Positions 37,859 to 46,552 of a DNA stretch of 64,000 bases are shown here, piece after piece. The DNA is from DATKBT01 sp035546295 (GTDB taxonomy: Bacteria; Acidobacteriota; Thermoanaerobaculia; Multivoradales; Multivoraceae): assembly GCA_035546295.1 (NCBI GenBank), contig DATKBT010000030.1:1-64000 (forward strand), in the 5' to 3' direction. The position numbers were made by a program, and so were the translations under genes. Below the pieces are notes generated by a model. The model was not told the origin of the DNA. It did no database searches and saw only the letters and a program-made list of their open reading frames with translations. How positions within the stretch are numbered: position 1 is the first letter of the stretch; every line of letters starts with the position of its first letter.

Positions 37859-39214
37859 CTACACCGGCTCTCCCAGCAACCCCACCAGCTCTGCCTGCTT
37901 TTCGGCGAGCAGCTCCGGCGTGTCGGCCTCGAGCACCAGGCGCAGCAGCGGCTCGGTGTTCGAGGGCCTGACGTTGAACCACCAGTCGTCGAAGTCGATC
38001 CTTATGCCGTCGATGCGGTCGATCTCGCCCGCTCCGTAGCGCTCCTCGAGATCCGCCATCGCCGAGCTCTTGTCCTCGACCTCGAAGTTGATCTCCTCGC
38101 TCTTGGCATATCGCCGCAGGGGCGCGACGACCTCTGACAGCGGCGCCCCCGCCGCCCACAGGATCGAGAGCACGTCGAAGACAGCGAGCAGGGAGCAGTC
38201 GGCGAAGTAGTTTTCCCGGAAGTAGTAGTGCCCGGCGAGCTCGCCGCCGAAAACCGCATCGCGCTTGCGCATGGTGGCCTTGATGAAGGAGTGGCCGACG
38301 CGCTCGCGCACCGGCACACCGCCCCGCTCCTCGAGGTACTCGGGCACCGCCCGCGACGACCTCACGTCGTAGACGACCGCTGCGCCGGGATGCCGGCTGA
38401 GCTTCTCGCCGCCGATCAACGCCGTCATCAGGTCGCTGCCGATCGGCTCCGCCCGCTCGTCGACGAACGCGGCGCGATCGGCGTCGCCGTCGAAGGCGAC
38501 GCCGAGGTCGGCTTCGTGCTCGCGCACAGCGCTCCTCAGGTCGGCGAGGTTCTCGAGCTTGAGTGGGTTCGCCTCGTGGTTGGGAAAGGTCCCGTCGAGC
38601 TCGAAGTAGAGCGGGATCAGGTCGATCCCGGCGCGTTCCAGCAGCGGCCGATAGAGGGTTCCCATGCCGTTCGCGGCGTCGGCGACCACTCGCAGCTTCC
38701 GGCTGTTCTCGGGGCGCCGCAGCAGGCCGAGCAGGTGGTCGCCGTACCGGTCGAAGATCTCGGTGGTGCGCAGCGAGCCGGGGCCCTCCCCGGCCGGCAA
38801 CTCGCCGGAGACGACCAGGCGCTCGAGCAGCGGGATGCCGTCGTCCCCGGACACGGGACGCGCCTCCTGGAGGCTGAACTTGAGCCCGTTGTAGCGGGCC
38901 GGGTTGTGGCTGGCGGTCACCTGGATGCCGCCGGCCATGCCGAGTCGGCCGACAGCGAAGTAGCTCATCGGAGTCGAGGCGAGACCGATGTCGACCACGT
39001 CGAGCCCGGCGTCTCGCAGACCGCGGGTGAGCGCTTCGGCGAGCGGCACGCTGTGGGAGCGCATGTCACGAGAGACGGCGACCTCGCCGCCGTGTCCCGG
39101 TTCGACGGTGTCGAGCAGCACCCGGAACGCCCGGCCGACGTCCTCGGCGATCTGCTCGTTCAACTGGTCGGGATAGGTCCCTCGGATGTCGTAGGCCTTG
39201 TAGATTCCTGCCAT
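37859..39214 (-). CDS. Phosphomannomutase/phosphoglucomutase
   Basis: A 451-residue alpha-D-phosphohexomutase that makes mannose-1-phosphate or glucose-1-phosphate for GDP-mannose or other sugar nucleotides. Catalytic Ser is S102 in QVTASHNPARYNGLKF, the metal loop is GVAFDGDADRAAFVD, the sugar-binding loop is FGGELAGHYYFREN, and the phosphate site RPSNTEPLLRLVLEA. These fit the ManB/AlgC subgroup. ATG 39214 (MAGIYKAYDIRG) is the family start; seven more in-frame residues upstream are unlikely. It is convergent with the membrane peptidase gene. Sugar specificity is not certain. Confidence 0.92.
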   Translation of the reverse strand: MAGIYKAYDIRGTYPDQLNEQIAEDVGRAFRVLLDTVEPGHGGEVAVSRDMRSHSVPLAEALTRGLRDAGLDVVDIGLASTPMSYFAVGRLGMAGGIQVTASHNPARYNGLKFSLQEARPVSGDDGIPLLERLVVSGELPAGEGPGSLRTTEIFDRYGDHLLGLLRRPENSRKLRVVADAANGMGTLYRPLLERAGIDLIPLYFELDGTFPNHEANPLKLENLADLRSAVREHEADLGVAFDGDADRAAFVDERAEPIGSDLMTALIGGEKLSRHPGAAVVYDVRSSRAVPEYLEERGGVPVRERVGHSFIKATMRKRDAVFGGELAGHYYFRENYFADCSLLAVFDVLSILWAAGAPLSEVVAPLRRYAKSEEINFEVEDKSSAMADLEERYGAGEIDRIDGIRIDFDDWWFNVRPSNTEPLLRLVLEADTPELLAEKQAELVGLLGEPV

Positions 39215-39374
39215 GGATCGGGTCGCTCTCCTCAACGGGTGGATGAGTCTGAGGGTGCCTCGGTGAGGCGTCGAGGGGGCTCGCTGCGCCGTTCGTTCGC
39301 CGGACGGCCGCGCCGAGGGCCGCCCGCCCGGCCTCGCCGCGAGCGCTGCGCCGCTCCGTGGCGCATCGAGCGCA

Positions 39375-40373
39375 TCAGCCCGCGTTGCGGGTCAGGAAGT
39401 CTTCGAGAGCCTCGGCGAAAGCGTCCGGCCGCTCGCAGTGGGGTTGCAGCGCGGCCTGCTCGAAGACCTCGAGCTCGGCGCGGTCCCCGAGGTGCCGGAG
39501 CCAGAGATCCGCGGTCGCCAGCGAGGGGCTCTGGGCCTCCTGTCCCCAGGCGATCCAGACCGGCTGCTCGATGCGCGGCAGGATCTCGTCGACCCTGTGG
39601 TTGAGGTATCCAGAGAGGTAGGCGGCGAGCGGCGCTTGCGCCCCCGGCACGTGGCTCGCTCGATAGTGCTCGGCGATCACGTCGTCGTCGACGGAGTCGC
39701 CGTCGGCGAAGATCTCGCGGCGAAGGTGGGCGGCGATCCCGGCCCGGCTGGTGAACACGTTGAGCGCGGAGGTGCCCAGGATCGGAAGGCGGAGCACCCG
39801 GTGGACCATCGCGTCCTTGAGGTCGGGCTCGTCGCCGTGCAGGTCGATCCCCAGGGGAACCACCAGTCCCAGCGCGCCGATCATCTCCGGGTGGTCGACC
39901 GCCACCTGCAGCGTGTGGGCGGCGCTCAGACCCGCGGCGACGACGGTCGCCTGCCTGCCGACGACCTGGTCGAGGAAGCCGGTGAGCAGATCGATCGAGA
40001 GATGGCTGTCGTAGGTGATCTGCGGGTGATCGGACTCCCCCCAGCCCAACAGGTCGAGAGCGTAGACCCGGTGGTGCGGCGCCAAGCGCTCGGCCACCTC
40101 GCGCCACTGCAACGCGCTGTGTCCGGGGCCGATGGAGTGCACCAGGACGACCGGACGCTGACCGTCGCCGAGCTCCTGGTAGCGGACCGTGCCTTCGCCG
40201 CTCTCCCATCGGCGGGATTCTCCCCAGCGGGGCGCGGACAGCCTCTTTGCGCGACGCGCCACCAGCGCGTTGAAGATCGCCGGGATGCCGAGCGCCGCAC
40301 TGCCGACCAGGAGCCCTCGCACCAGACGCTTGCGCCGACGTCGCCGCTGGCGTTCCTCGGGGGTCTCGGCCAT
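39375..40373 (-). CDS. Alpha/beta hydrolase with altered nucleophile elbow
   Basis: A 332-residue protein with a basic start and a possible membrane anchor (LLVGSAALGIPAIFNALV, residues about 21-38). The fold is marked by VVLVHSIGPGHSALQWREVAERLA and VYALDLLGWGESDHP. The elbow is AAGLSAAHTL, so the Gly after the nucleophile Ser (GxSxG) is Ala, and the region before the C-terminal end reads FEQAALQPHCERPDAFAEALEDFL, with the His position filled. Such elbows are tolerated in some members. ATG 40373 is used. Divergent from rlmH, separated by 163 bp. Substrate unknown. Confidence 0.82.
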   Translation of the reverse strand: MAETPEERQRRRRRKRLVRGLLVGSAALGIPAIFNALVARRAKRLSAPRWGESRRWESGEGTVRYQELGDGQRPVVLVHSIGPGHSALQWREVAERLAPHHRVYALDLLGWGESDHPQITYDSHLSIDLLTGFLDQVVGRQATVVAAGLSAAHTLQVAVDHPEMIGALGLVVPLGIDLHGDEPDLKDAMVHRVLRLPILGTSALNVFTSRAGIAAHLRREIFADGDSVDDDVIAEHYRASHVPGAQAPLAAYLSGYLNHRVDEILPRIEQPVWIAWGQEAQSPSLATADLWLRHLGDRAELEVFEQAALQPHCERPDAFAEALEDFLTRNAG

Positions 40374-40536
40374 CGGCGGAATCTAGCAGAGGCGGTGAGG
40401 CTCGACTCTCGGCGGAGGAGCCGGAGAGACTGGGGACAGCTGGCCTGAGCCGTCAGGAGGCTGGGGCTCCCGGCGGGCGCCGAGAAGTCGCTTGGTAGGG
40501 TTCCATCCGGCGCCTGGGTGTTAAGACTAGATCCAC

Positions 40537-41010
40537 ATGGCACGCGAGCTCGTCATCCTGTGGGTCGGTCGCCACGATCGGGAGCCGTGGGCCGGCCTGT
40601 GCGCGGCCTATCGTCAGCGGATCGGCCGATTCGTCGAGGTGCGCGACCAGCAAGTGCGGGTCCGCGGCGCGGATCCCGCCCGGCAGCTCGAGATGGAGCG
40701 AGACGCCATCGCGTCGGCTCTCCCCGATCCGGCTTGGGTCGCTGCGCTCGACTCCAAGGGGAAGGCCCGGGGCTCGGTGGAGCTCTCGCGTTGGCTGCGG
40801 GGGATTCGCGAGCGGTGGCCGCATCCGGTGGTCTTCGTGATCGGTTCCGACGCGGGCCTGCACGGCGACGTGCTGCAGCAGGCGAGGGCGCGCGTGTCGT
40901 TCGGACCGATGACGCTGGCGCACGAGCTGGCCCGGCTGGTCCTCTACGAGCAGCTCTTTCGAGCGCTCGCCATCGAACGGGGAATTCAGTACCATCGCGC
41001 ACCGTTTTGA
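40537..41010 (+). CDS. rlmH: 23S rRNA pseudouridine-1915 N3-methyltransferase
   Basis: SPOUT-family methyltransferase that modifies helix 69 of 23S rRNA in assembled 70S ribosomes, using S-adenosylmethionine. 157 residues, the family's usual length. The knot region is VFVIGSDAGLHGDVLQQ, and the C-terminus has the family block FGPMTLAHELARLVLYEQLFRALAIERGIQYHR. ATG 40537 starts the fold directly. It is probably transcribed with the fusion gene that follows. Confidence 0.95.
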   Translation: MARELVILWVGRHDREPWAGLCAAYRQRIGRFVEVRDQQVRVRGADPARQLEMERDAIASALPDPAWVAALDSKGKARGSVELSRWLRGIRERWPHPVVFVIGSDAGLHGDVLQQARARVSFGPMTLAHELARLVLYEQLFRALAIERGIQYHRAPF

Positions 41011-41155
41011 CCGGTTCCTGGTCCCGGGAACCCTTCGGGTCCCAGTGCAGGAGGCTCCCGCGACCGGAACCGCACGGCCATCTCCAGCCGGCCGGCGTGG
41101 CGACGCCGATCGGTCGGGACGAGCAGCCCGCGCTGCTCGGGGATAGGAGGACGGG

Positions 41156-42430
41156 GTGGCAGCGAGCAAGAAGACGGCATCGGGCGCAGCGAAGAAGTCT
41201 CGGCGTTCGGGAGCAGGCTCTCGGGGCGCTTCCTCGAAGAAGAGCCGGTCGAGGACGGCGGCTCGAAAGCAGACGTCCAAGAAGAAGGCGACGGCCCGTA
41301 AGCCGGCGGCCCGTGGGTCGTCGAAGCCGTCCACCGGCAGGAAGACGACCAGCAAGAAGACGTCCAGCAAGAAGACGACGGGCAAAACGACGACCACCAA
41401 GAAGACGGCCAAGAAGACGGCCAAGAAGCCGGCCAAGAAGCCGGCTCGCTCGGCCGCGTCCAAAAGGAGCTCCAGCTCGAGCTCTGAGAGGCGGCGGGCC
41501 GCGACCTCGAAGGCCTCCGGCAAGACGGTGAAGAAGAACGTCCCGAAGAAGAAGAAGACGAAGAAGACGAACAGGGCAGCGGCGTCCCGATCCACCACCG
41601 GCGCCGGCAGCGGCACTCGCCAGTCCGCCTCGTCCGGCAAGTCCGCTAGGAACAAGCCCCGAGCGGCAATGCGCTCAACCAGCAAATCGCCAGCCAAGAA
41701 GTCGACGGCCAAGAAGTCGACAGCCAAGAAGTCGACAGCCAAGAAGTCGACGGCCCGAAGGTCGACGGGGAGCGCGTCCTCGAGACGCAGGTCCGCCGCA
41801 AAGCGGTCGGCCGCCGGAACAGCTGCGAGCAAGAAGAGCCCCACCAAGAAGAGCCCCACCAAGAAGACCTCGCCCAAGAAGGTCTCCACCAAGAAGACCA
41901 CCAGCAGGAAGAAGACTTCGGCGAAGGTGACAGCCAAGAGAACGAGTGCGAGCAAGCGCGCCGTCGGTGCATCGAAGCGCAAACGTTCGGCGGCGGCGAC
42001 CGAGTCCCCGCCGCCGAAGCGGCTACGTCTCTCCTCCCAGCGCATCAGCCAGGGTCCGCCGCAGGCGACCGAGCAGGCGGATCAGGCCGCGCTGCGCGAG
42101 GCGCTGATCGCAAAGCGCGCCGAGGTCCTGCAGCTCTACGAGCTGGACGTGCGAGCGGGCCTCAAGGGAGCTTCCTCGGACGGCAACGAGGACATCGTCG
42201 ACCTCGCCAACAGCGCCTACAACCGCGAGCTGAGCTTCGCCATCTCCGACAGCGAGCGTGAGCTGCTCCAGCAGATCGACGAGGCGCTCGCCCGAATGGA
42301 GGAGGGCAGCTTCGGAGCCTGCACGTCCTGCGGCCAACCGATCGCCTCACCGCGGTTGCGGGCGATTCCCTGGGCGCGGTACTGTATCGACTGCCAAGAG
42401 CTTGAAGAGCGTGGCCTGCTCCGGGAGTGA
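41156..42430 (+). CDS. Histone-H1-like Lys/Ala-rich domain fused to DksA/TraR zinc finger
   Basis: A 424-residue protein. Residues 1-285 are extremely Lys-rich with Ser, Thr and Ala, built of AKKS/AKKST- and SPKK-like units, several exact (AKKST four times, from a 15-bp tandem repeat at 41693-41767). This resembles histone H1 and bacterial Hc1-like tails that bind DNA non-specifically. Residues about 300-424 are a DksA/TraR family domain: a helical hairpin (ALREALIAKRAEVLQLYEL...DIVDLANSAYNRELS) and a C4 zinc finger with C389, C392, C410 and C413. DksA proteins bind RNA polymerase, so it may connect polymerase with DNA or nucleoid. GTG 41156 follows GGATAGGAGG, a good ribosome site. Confidence 0.82.
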   Translation: MAASKKTASGAAKKSRRSGAGSRGASSKKSRSRTAARKQTSKKKATARKPAARGSSKPSTGRKTTSKKTSSKKTTGKTTTTKKTAKKTAKKPAKKPARSAASKRSSSSSSERRRAATSKASGKTVKKNVPKKKKTKKTNRAAASRSTTGAGSGTRQSASSGKSARNKPRAAMRSTSKSPAKKSTAKKSTAKKSTAKKSTARRSTGSASSRRRSAAKRSAAGTAASKKSPTKKSPTKKTSPKKVSTKKTTSRKKTSAKVTAKRTSASKRAVGASKRKRSAAATESPPPKRLRLSSQRISQGPPQATEQADQAALREALIAKRAEVLQLYELDVRAGLKGASSDGNEDIVDLANSAYNRELSFAISDSERELLQQIDEALARMEEGSFGACTSCGQPIASPRLRAIPWARYCIDCQELEERGLLRE

Positions 42431-42522
42431 GCCGGCTGCTTCGGACCGACAGAGTCAGCGTCGACTCCGCTGTGGAATGGCGGCAGGTGCACTGAACGGA
42501 CGATGAGCGAGGACCCGGAGCG

Positions 42523-43917
42523 GTGAGGCCCAGGACGTTCGCCATCCTCCTGGCAGCCCTCTTCGTCACGATCCTCGTCGCTTTCCTCTCGGTGCTCAAT
42601 CGGGAGCTCCTGGTGCAGCCATTCTGGCTCACCGGCGTGCCGGGATCGGGCTGGAACGTTCCGTTGTTCCTGGTGCTGCTCGCGGTCTTCCTCAGCGGTT
42701 TCCTGCCGGTCGTCGTGCGCATGCTGGTCGAGACCGTGCGCCGCGACCTCGCCGAGCGCCGCGCGCGCCGCGAGTCCCGAGCCGCCGAGAGCCTCGACCA
42801 GACCTACCGTCGCGCCGTCGACCTGCTCGAGGACGGTCAGCTGACGCGTGCCGTCCGCGAGCTGGAGGTCGTGCTGGCGGCGCGCGCCGACGATTTCTCC
42901 TCGCTGCTCGCGCACGGAACGACGCTGCGGGACCTGGCGCGTCCGGAGGAGGCACTGCGCTCTCACCAGCGTGCCGCCGACGCTTATCCTCGCAGCGTCG
43001 CCGTCCAGTACGCGCTGGCGGCCGACTTCGAAGCGGCCGGCGAGACGGCCACCGCCGAAGAGATCCGCAACCGCATCCTGCGCGACTTCCCGGGGCGTGG
43101 GCTGACGGTGCTGCGGCAGCGGCGGGCGCGGGCGGTTGCCGCTCGCGACTGGCGTCTCGCGAGCCGGTATCAGGACGAGATCGACGCCCTGCTCGAGTCT
43201 GCCGGCGAGAGCCGGCGCAAGTCGCCCGGGGTCCGACTCGGGCTCGACTATCAGCGCGCCGTCACCCTGCTCGAGGAGGAGCGTGCGGACGATGCGATCG
43301 AGGTGCTCTCGGGGCTCGTCGAACGGCGACCGGAATTCGTCCCCGCGCGGGTCCTGCTGGGCGAGGCGCTGCTGCTCCAGGGGAGGCCCGAGGAGGCGGT
43401 TCTCACCTGGCGCGACGGGTTCGAACGCACCGGCAGCTCCACCTTCCTGCTGCGCATCGAGGACCACTTCATCGAGACCGAGCAGCCCCAGGAGGCGATC
43501 GACACCCTGCGCGAGCTGATCGCGAGCCGGCCCGACGACGTGCTGGCCCGCTTCTTCCTCGGCCGGCTCTACTACCGGCTCGAGATGCACGACGACGCCT
43601 GGCGCACGCTGGCGCCGCTCGAGGACCGCGTCGACTCGTCGCCGACCTTCCACTTTCTGCTCGGCCGCATCCACGAACGGCGCGGCGAGCTGGCCCGAGC
43701 GGCAGAGCGGTTCCAGCGCAGCGCCCGTCTGCTCGGCGTTCGCGACGCCGAGTTCTCGTGCAGCAGGTGCGCGGCACGTTACGGCGAGTGGATGGACCGG
43801 TGCGAGAGCTGTGGTTCTTGGGGAACCGTCGAGCTCTCGGTGGACCACCAGGAGCTGGATCCCGAGTCTTTGGGCGTCGCGCCGGTGGCGGGGTGGGAAG
43901 GGACCGAAGAGGATTGA
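42523..43917 (+). CDS. TPR protein with membrane anchor and zinc ribbon (LapB/YciM-like)
   Basis: A 464-residue protein. Two hydrophobic segments (residues about 7-22 and 46-66) anchor it in the inner membrane. Six to eight TPR-like helical pairs follow, with examples LLEDGQLTRAVRELEVVLAA and LLGEALLLQGRPEEAVLTW. The C-terminus has a CSRC...CESC metal site (about residues 411-430), as in rubredoxin-like LapB, which controls LpxC and LPS synthesis in E. coli. The order anchor, TPR, CxxC pair is the same, so a LapB-like role is likely but not proven. The start is GTG 42523. The stop overlaps the TTG start of holA. Confidence 0.8.
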   Translation: MRPRTFAILLAALFVTILVAFLSVLNRELLVQPFWLTGVPGSGWNVPLFLVLLAVFLSGFLPVVVRMLVETVRRDLAERRARRESRAAESLDQTYRRAVDLLEDGQLTRAVRELEVVLAARADDFSSLLAHGTTLRDLARPEEALRSHQRAADAYPRSVAVQYALAADFEAAGETATAEEIRNRILRDFPGRGLTVLRQRRARAVAARDWRLASRYQDEIDALLESAGESRRKSPGVRLGLDYQRAVTLLEEERADDAIEVLSGLVERRPEFVPARVLLGEALLLQGRPEEAVLTWRDGFERTGSSTFLLRIEDHFIETEQPQEAIDTLRELIASRPDDVLARFFLGRLYYRLEMHDDAWRTLAPLEDRVDSSPTFHFLLGRIHERRGELARAAERFQRSARLLGVRDAEFSCSRCAARYGEWMDRCESCGSWGTVELSVDHQELDPESLGVAPVAGWEGTEED

Positions 43918-45389
43918 GCCAGGGAGTCGACGCTCTCCTCGAACGAGTCGGAGCGGGCGCCGTCGAGCCGGTCTACCTGCTGATCGGCGACGCGGTGCTC
44001 ACCGAGCCGGCGGCTCGACGTCTGGCGATCGCGATCGCCGAGGGGTCGGAGGCGGAGCCCTCGGTGCGCCGTCGTCCGAGCAGTCTCGGACCCGTGCTCC
44101 AGGACCTCGAGACCTACTCACTGTTCGGCTCGGGCAAGGTGGTCGTGGTCACCGAAACCGCGCTCCTCGCGGACCGCAGCGCTGCCGCGGATTTGATCGA
44201 CCAAGCGGCGGAGCCCCTTCCGATCGAGCCGGGAGACGAGCTCGGAGAGAAGGCGCGCGAGGCCGGCGGCCGGCTGCTGCTGGCGCTCCGGCTGTTCGGC
44301 CTCGATCCCCGCGCGGCGGCGCCGGCCGAGGTGGTGGCGGCGCTGCCCGCCTGGGCGCTCGCCGGCGGTCGCACCATGCGGGGCCGTCGCGCCGGCCGAG
44401 GTCGCGGCAAGAAGCAGGCCGCCGACCTCGCCGCGCAGCTCGCGCGGCTCCTCGAAGCATCGCTCGAGGCGGGTCTCGTCGGGTGGGCCGAGGGAGACGC
44501 GGCGGAGCTCGCCAAGATCGTCGAGAGCGGGCTGCCGCCGGGCCACGTGCTCGTGCTCGCCGAGAGCTCGGTGGCCGACGATCATCCGCTGGTCGGCATC
44601 CTGCGCAAGCGCCGGGCCATCGCCGAGCTGGGCGGCGTCGCCTTCGACCGCCGGGGCGCCGCGACCGGGCTCGAGCGGATCGTCGCCGAGCTCGAGCGCG
44701 AGACCGGCGTCGGCATCCGACGCGATGCGCTCGACGAGCTGGCGCGGCGGACTTTGCGCAAGTCGAGCGAGCGGGGGAAGCAGGGCCAGATCGACCCGCT
44801 GTCGACCGCCCGGCTCGCCGCCGAGTACCGCAAGCTTGCAGGACTCTCGGGAGGCGCGACGATCCAGGGCGCCCTGGTCGCCAGAACGGTCGAGGATCGC
44901 GGTGAGGAGGACGTCTGGGCCCTGCTCGACGATCTCGGCGCGGGACGCACGCGCGAGGCTCTCCAGCGTCTCGATCGCATCCTGCTCGCCGCCGAGGATC
45001 CGACCGGCGCCCGGCTCTCGCTGTTCTCGCTGCTCGCCGACTTCTGCCGTCAGCTCGTGGCGATGCGCTCGATGCTGTCGATCGCGGCCGTGCCCGGCGG
45101 CGATCGCAACTATCGCTCCTTCCAGAGCCGCCACGTCGCCAAGCTCCAGGCAGCGCTGCCGGAGGGCTTCGACAACCCTCTCGCCGGCCTGCACCCCTAT
45201 CGGCTCCATCGGGTCTACCTCGCCGCCTCGCGGCTGGGAGAGGATGCGACCACGCGGCTCGCCGGCCGCGTCTACGCCACCGAGCTGCGGCTCAAGGGAG
45301 AGAGCGGCGACGCCGACGTCGCCCTCGGCGAGCTGATCGTGGCGCTCGGCACCGGCCTCGGGAAGAGGCCCGCGCGGGCTGCTCACTAG
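43914..45389 (+). CDS. holA: DNA polymerase III delta subunit
   Basis: Clamp-loader delta subunit that opens the beta clamp. 491 residues, long compared with about 340 in E. coli. The conserved start VYLLIGD is followed by VVVVTETALL and a C-terminal helical part with LFSLLADFCRQLVAMRSML and LHPYRLHRVYLAASRLG, which match the family's collar domain. An expansion of about 100 residues near residues 100-200 (RAGRGRGKKQAADLAAQ) accounts for the length. The start is TTG 43914 in TTGA overlap with the TPR gene stop, which is likely because the fold starts 20 residues later. Moderately sure, as holA is poorly conserved. Confidence 0.75.
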   Translation: MSQGVDALLERVGAGAVEPVYLLIGDAVLTEPAARRLAIAIAEGSEAEPSVRRRPSSLGPVLQDLETYSLFGSGKVVVVTETALLADRSAAADLIDQAAEPLPIEPGDELGEKAREAGGRLLLALRLFGLDPRAAAPAEVVAALPAWALAGGRTMRGRRAGRGRGKKQAADLAAQLARLLEASLEAGLVGWAEGDAAELAKIVESGLPPGHVLVLAESSVADDHPLVGILRKRRAIAELGGVAFDRRGAATGLERIVAELERETGVGIRRDALDELARRTLRKSSERGKQGQIDPLSTARLAAEYRKLAGLSGGATIQGALVARTVEDRGEEDVWALLDDLGAGRTREALQRLDRILLAAEDPTGARLSLFSLLADFCRQLVAMRSMLSIAAVPGGDRNYRSFQSRHVAKLQAALPEGFDNPLAGLHPYRLHRVYLAASRLGEDATTRLAGRVYATELRLKGESGDADVALGELIVALGTGLGKRPARAAH

Positions 45390-45402
45390 GGGGCGGTCTA
45401 CG

Positions 45403-46227
45403 GTGCCGGAGCTTCCCGAGGTCGAGGTCCTGCGGCGCTCGCTCGAGGCCCGCGTGCTGGGCGACCGGGTGGAGTCGGTGGCCGTCCGGTTCCCGACCCT
45501 GCGCGAGCCGATCTCAGCGCCGGTGCTACGCCGGCGACTCGCCGGCCGGCGGATCGAGCGGCTGCGACGGCGGGCCAAGTACCTGCTGATGGACGTCGAG
45601 GGGGGATCCACGCTGGTCGTCCACCTCGGCATGAGCGGGCGCCTGCTGGTGGTTCCCGCCGGCGAGCCGAGCGCTCCCCACGAGCACGTCGTGATCTCGC
45701 TCGCGTCGGGACGGACCCTGCGCTTTCGCGACCCGCGGCGCTTCGGCCTGCTGCTGGCGCTGCCGACCGGACGGATCGAGCGGGATCGCCACTTCCGCCA
45801 CCTCGGGGTCGAGCCGCTCGAGAGCGGCTTCGACGGAGCACGGCTCGCGGCGAAGGCCCGAGGCCGTTTCGGGCCCGTCAAGAGCTTCTTGATGGACGCC
45901 GCGATCGTCGTGGGAGTGGGCAACATCTACGCCTGCGAGGCCCTCCACCTGGCGGGGATCCACCCTGCCCGCTCGGTCGCACGGATCTCGCAAAGGCGAT
46001 TCGACGGCCTCGCCTCGGCGGTGCGCGACGTCCTCGGCCGCGCCATCGCGGAGGGCGGCACCACGCTCAACGACTTCGCCGACGCCGACGGCGAGCCGGG
46101 GTACTTCGCGGTCTCGCTCCACGTCTACGGGCGCGAGGGGGAGCCCTGCCTGCGCTGCGGCGCCATCGTGCGGCGCATCGTGCAGTCGAACCGCTCCACC
46201 TTCTACTGTCCGCGCTGTCAGCGCTAG
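45403..46227 (+). CDS. mutM: Formamidopyrimidine-DNA glycosylase
   Basis: Bifunctional DNA glycosylase/AP lyase that removes 8-oxoguanine and formamidopyrimidines. 274 residues. The N-terminal proline nucleophile is in PELPEVEVL, with E3 and the DNA-binding K59 in RRRAKYLLMD. GVGNIYACEALHLAGIHPAR and the C-terminal zinc finger (CLRCGAIVRRIVQSNRSTFYCPRC, two CxxC pairs) are intact. The GTG start at 45403 puts Pro directly after the initiator Met, which is required. It follows holA by 13 bp and is followed by a strong hairpin. Confidence 0.95.
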   Translation: MPELPEVEVLRRSLEARVLGDRVESVAVRFPTLREPISAPVLRRRLAGRRIERLRRRAKYLLMDVEGGSTLVVHLGMSGRLLVVPAGEPSAPHEHVVISLASGRTLRFRDPRRFGLLLALPTGRIERDRHFRHLGVEPLESGFDGARLAAKARGRFGPVKSFLMDAAIVVGVGNIYACEALHLAGIHPARSVARISQRRFDGLASAVRDVLGRAIAEGGTTLNDFADADGEPGYFAVSLHVYGREGEPCLRCGAIVRRIVQSNRSTFYCPRCQR

Positions 46228-46232
46228 CCTCC

Positions 46233-46269
46233 GATCTGCTTGGGCGCGCTGCGCGCGCTATAGCAGATC
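46233..46269. terminator. Hairpin after mutM
   Basis: GATCTGCT (46233-46240) and AGCAGATC (46262-46269) form a perfect 8-bp outer stem around a further GCGCGC-rich inner pairing. It starts six bases after the mutM stop codon. No long T-run follows; transcript termination or protection is likely. Confidence 0.5.
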
Positions 46270-46296
46270 TCCGGCTAGCGATTCCTCGCGGCTCCA

Positions 46297-46532
46297 AGCG
46301 CCTCCGGCGCGTCGCCGCGGACAGCCGTAGAACCGGATCTCGGAGATTGACGAAGTCTCGAATCTCCCTTCACGGGTTGCTCCGCAGCATCTCTCGAGTC
46401 GATCCGCGACCGGCTCCAACCCGAGCTGAGGCGCAGCCGAAGCGAGCGAAGGTGAGGTGCGGCGAGCCTGCGAGTCGTACCCAGCCCAGCGCCTTCGACG
46501 CGTCGCCGGGGAACAGCCGTAGAAGCGGATCT
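46297..46532. repeat. Two direct copies of a 44-45 bp repeat, 191 bp apart
   Basis: Copy 1 at 46297-46340 and copy 2 at 46488-46532 share AGCGCCT, then CGCGTCGCCG, then ACAGCCGTAGAA and CGGATCT, with a few substitutions and one extra base. They fill part of the 325-bp gap between convergent mutM and udk. No protein-coding signal is seen in the gap. The rest is GC-rich sequence with a small inverted repeat (GAGATT...AATCTC). It looks like intergenic repeat family sequence. Confidence 0.6.
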
Positions 46533-46552
46533 TGAAGACTCCGGCCAGGCTC

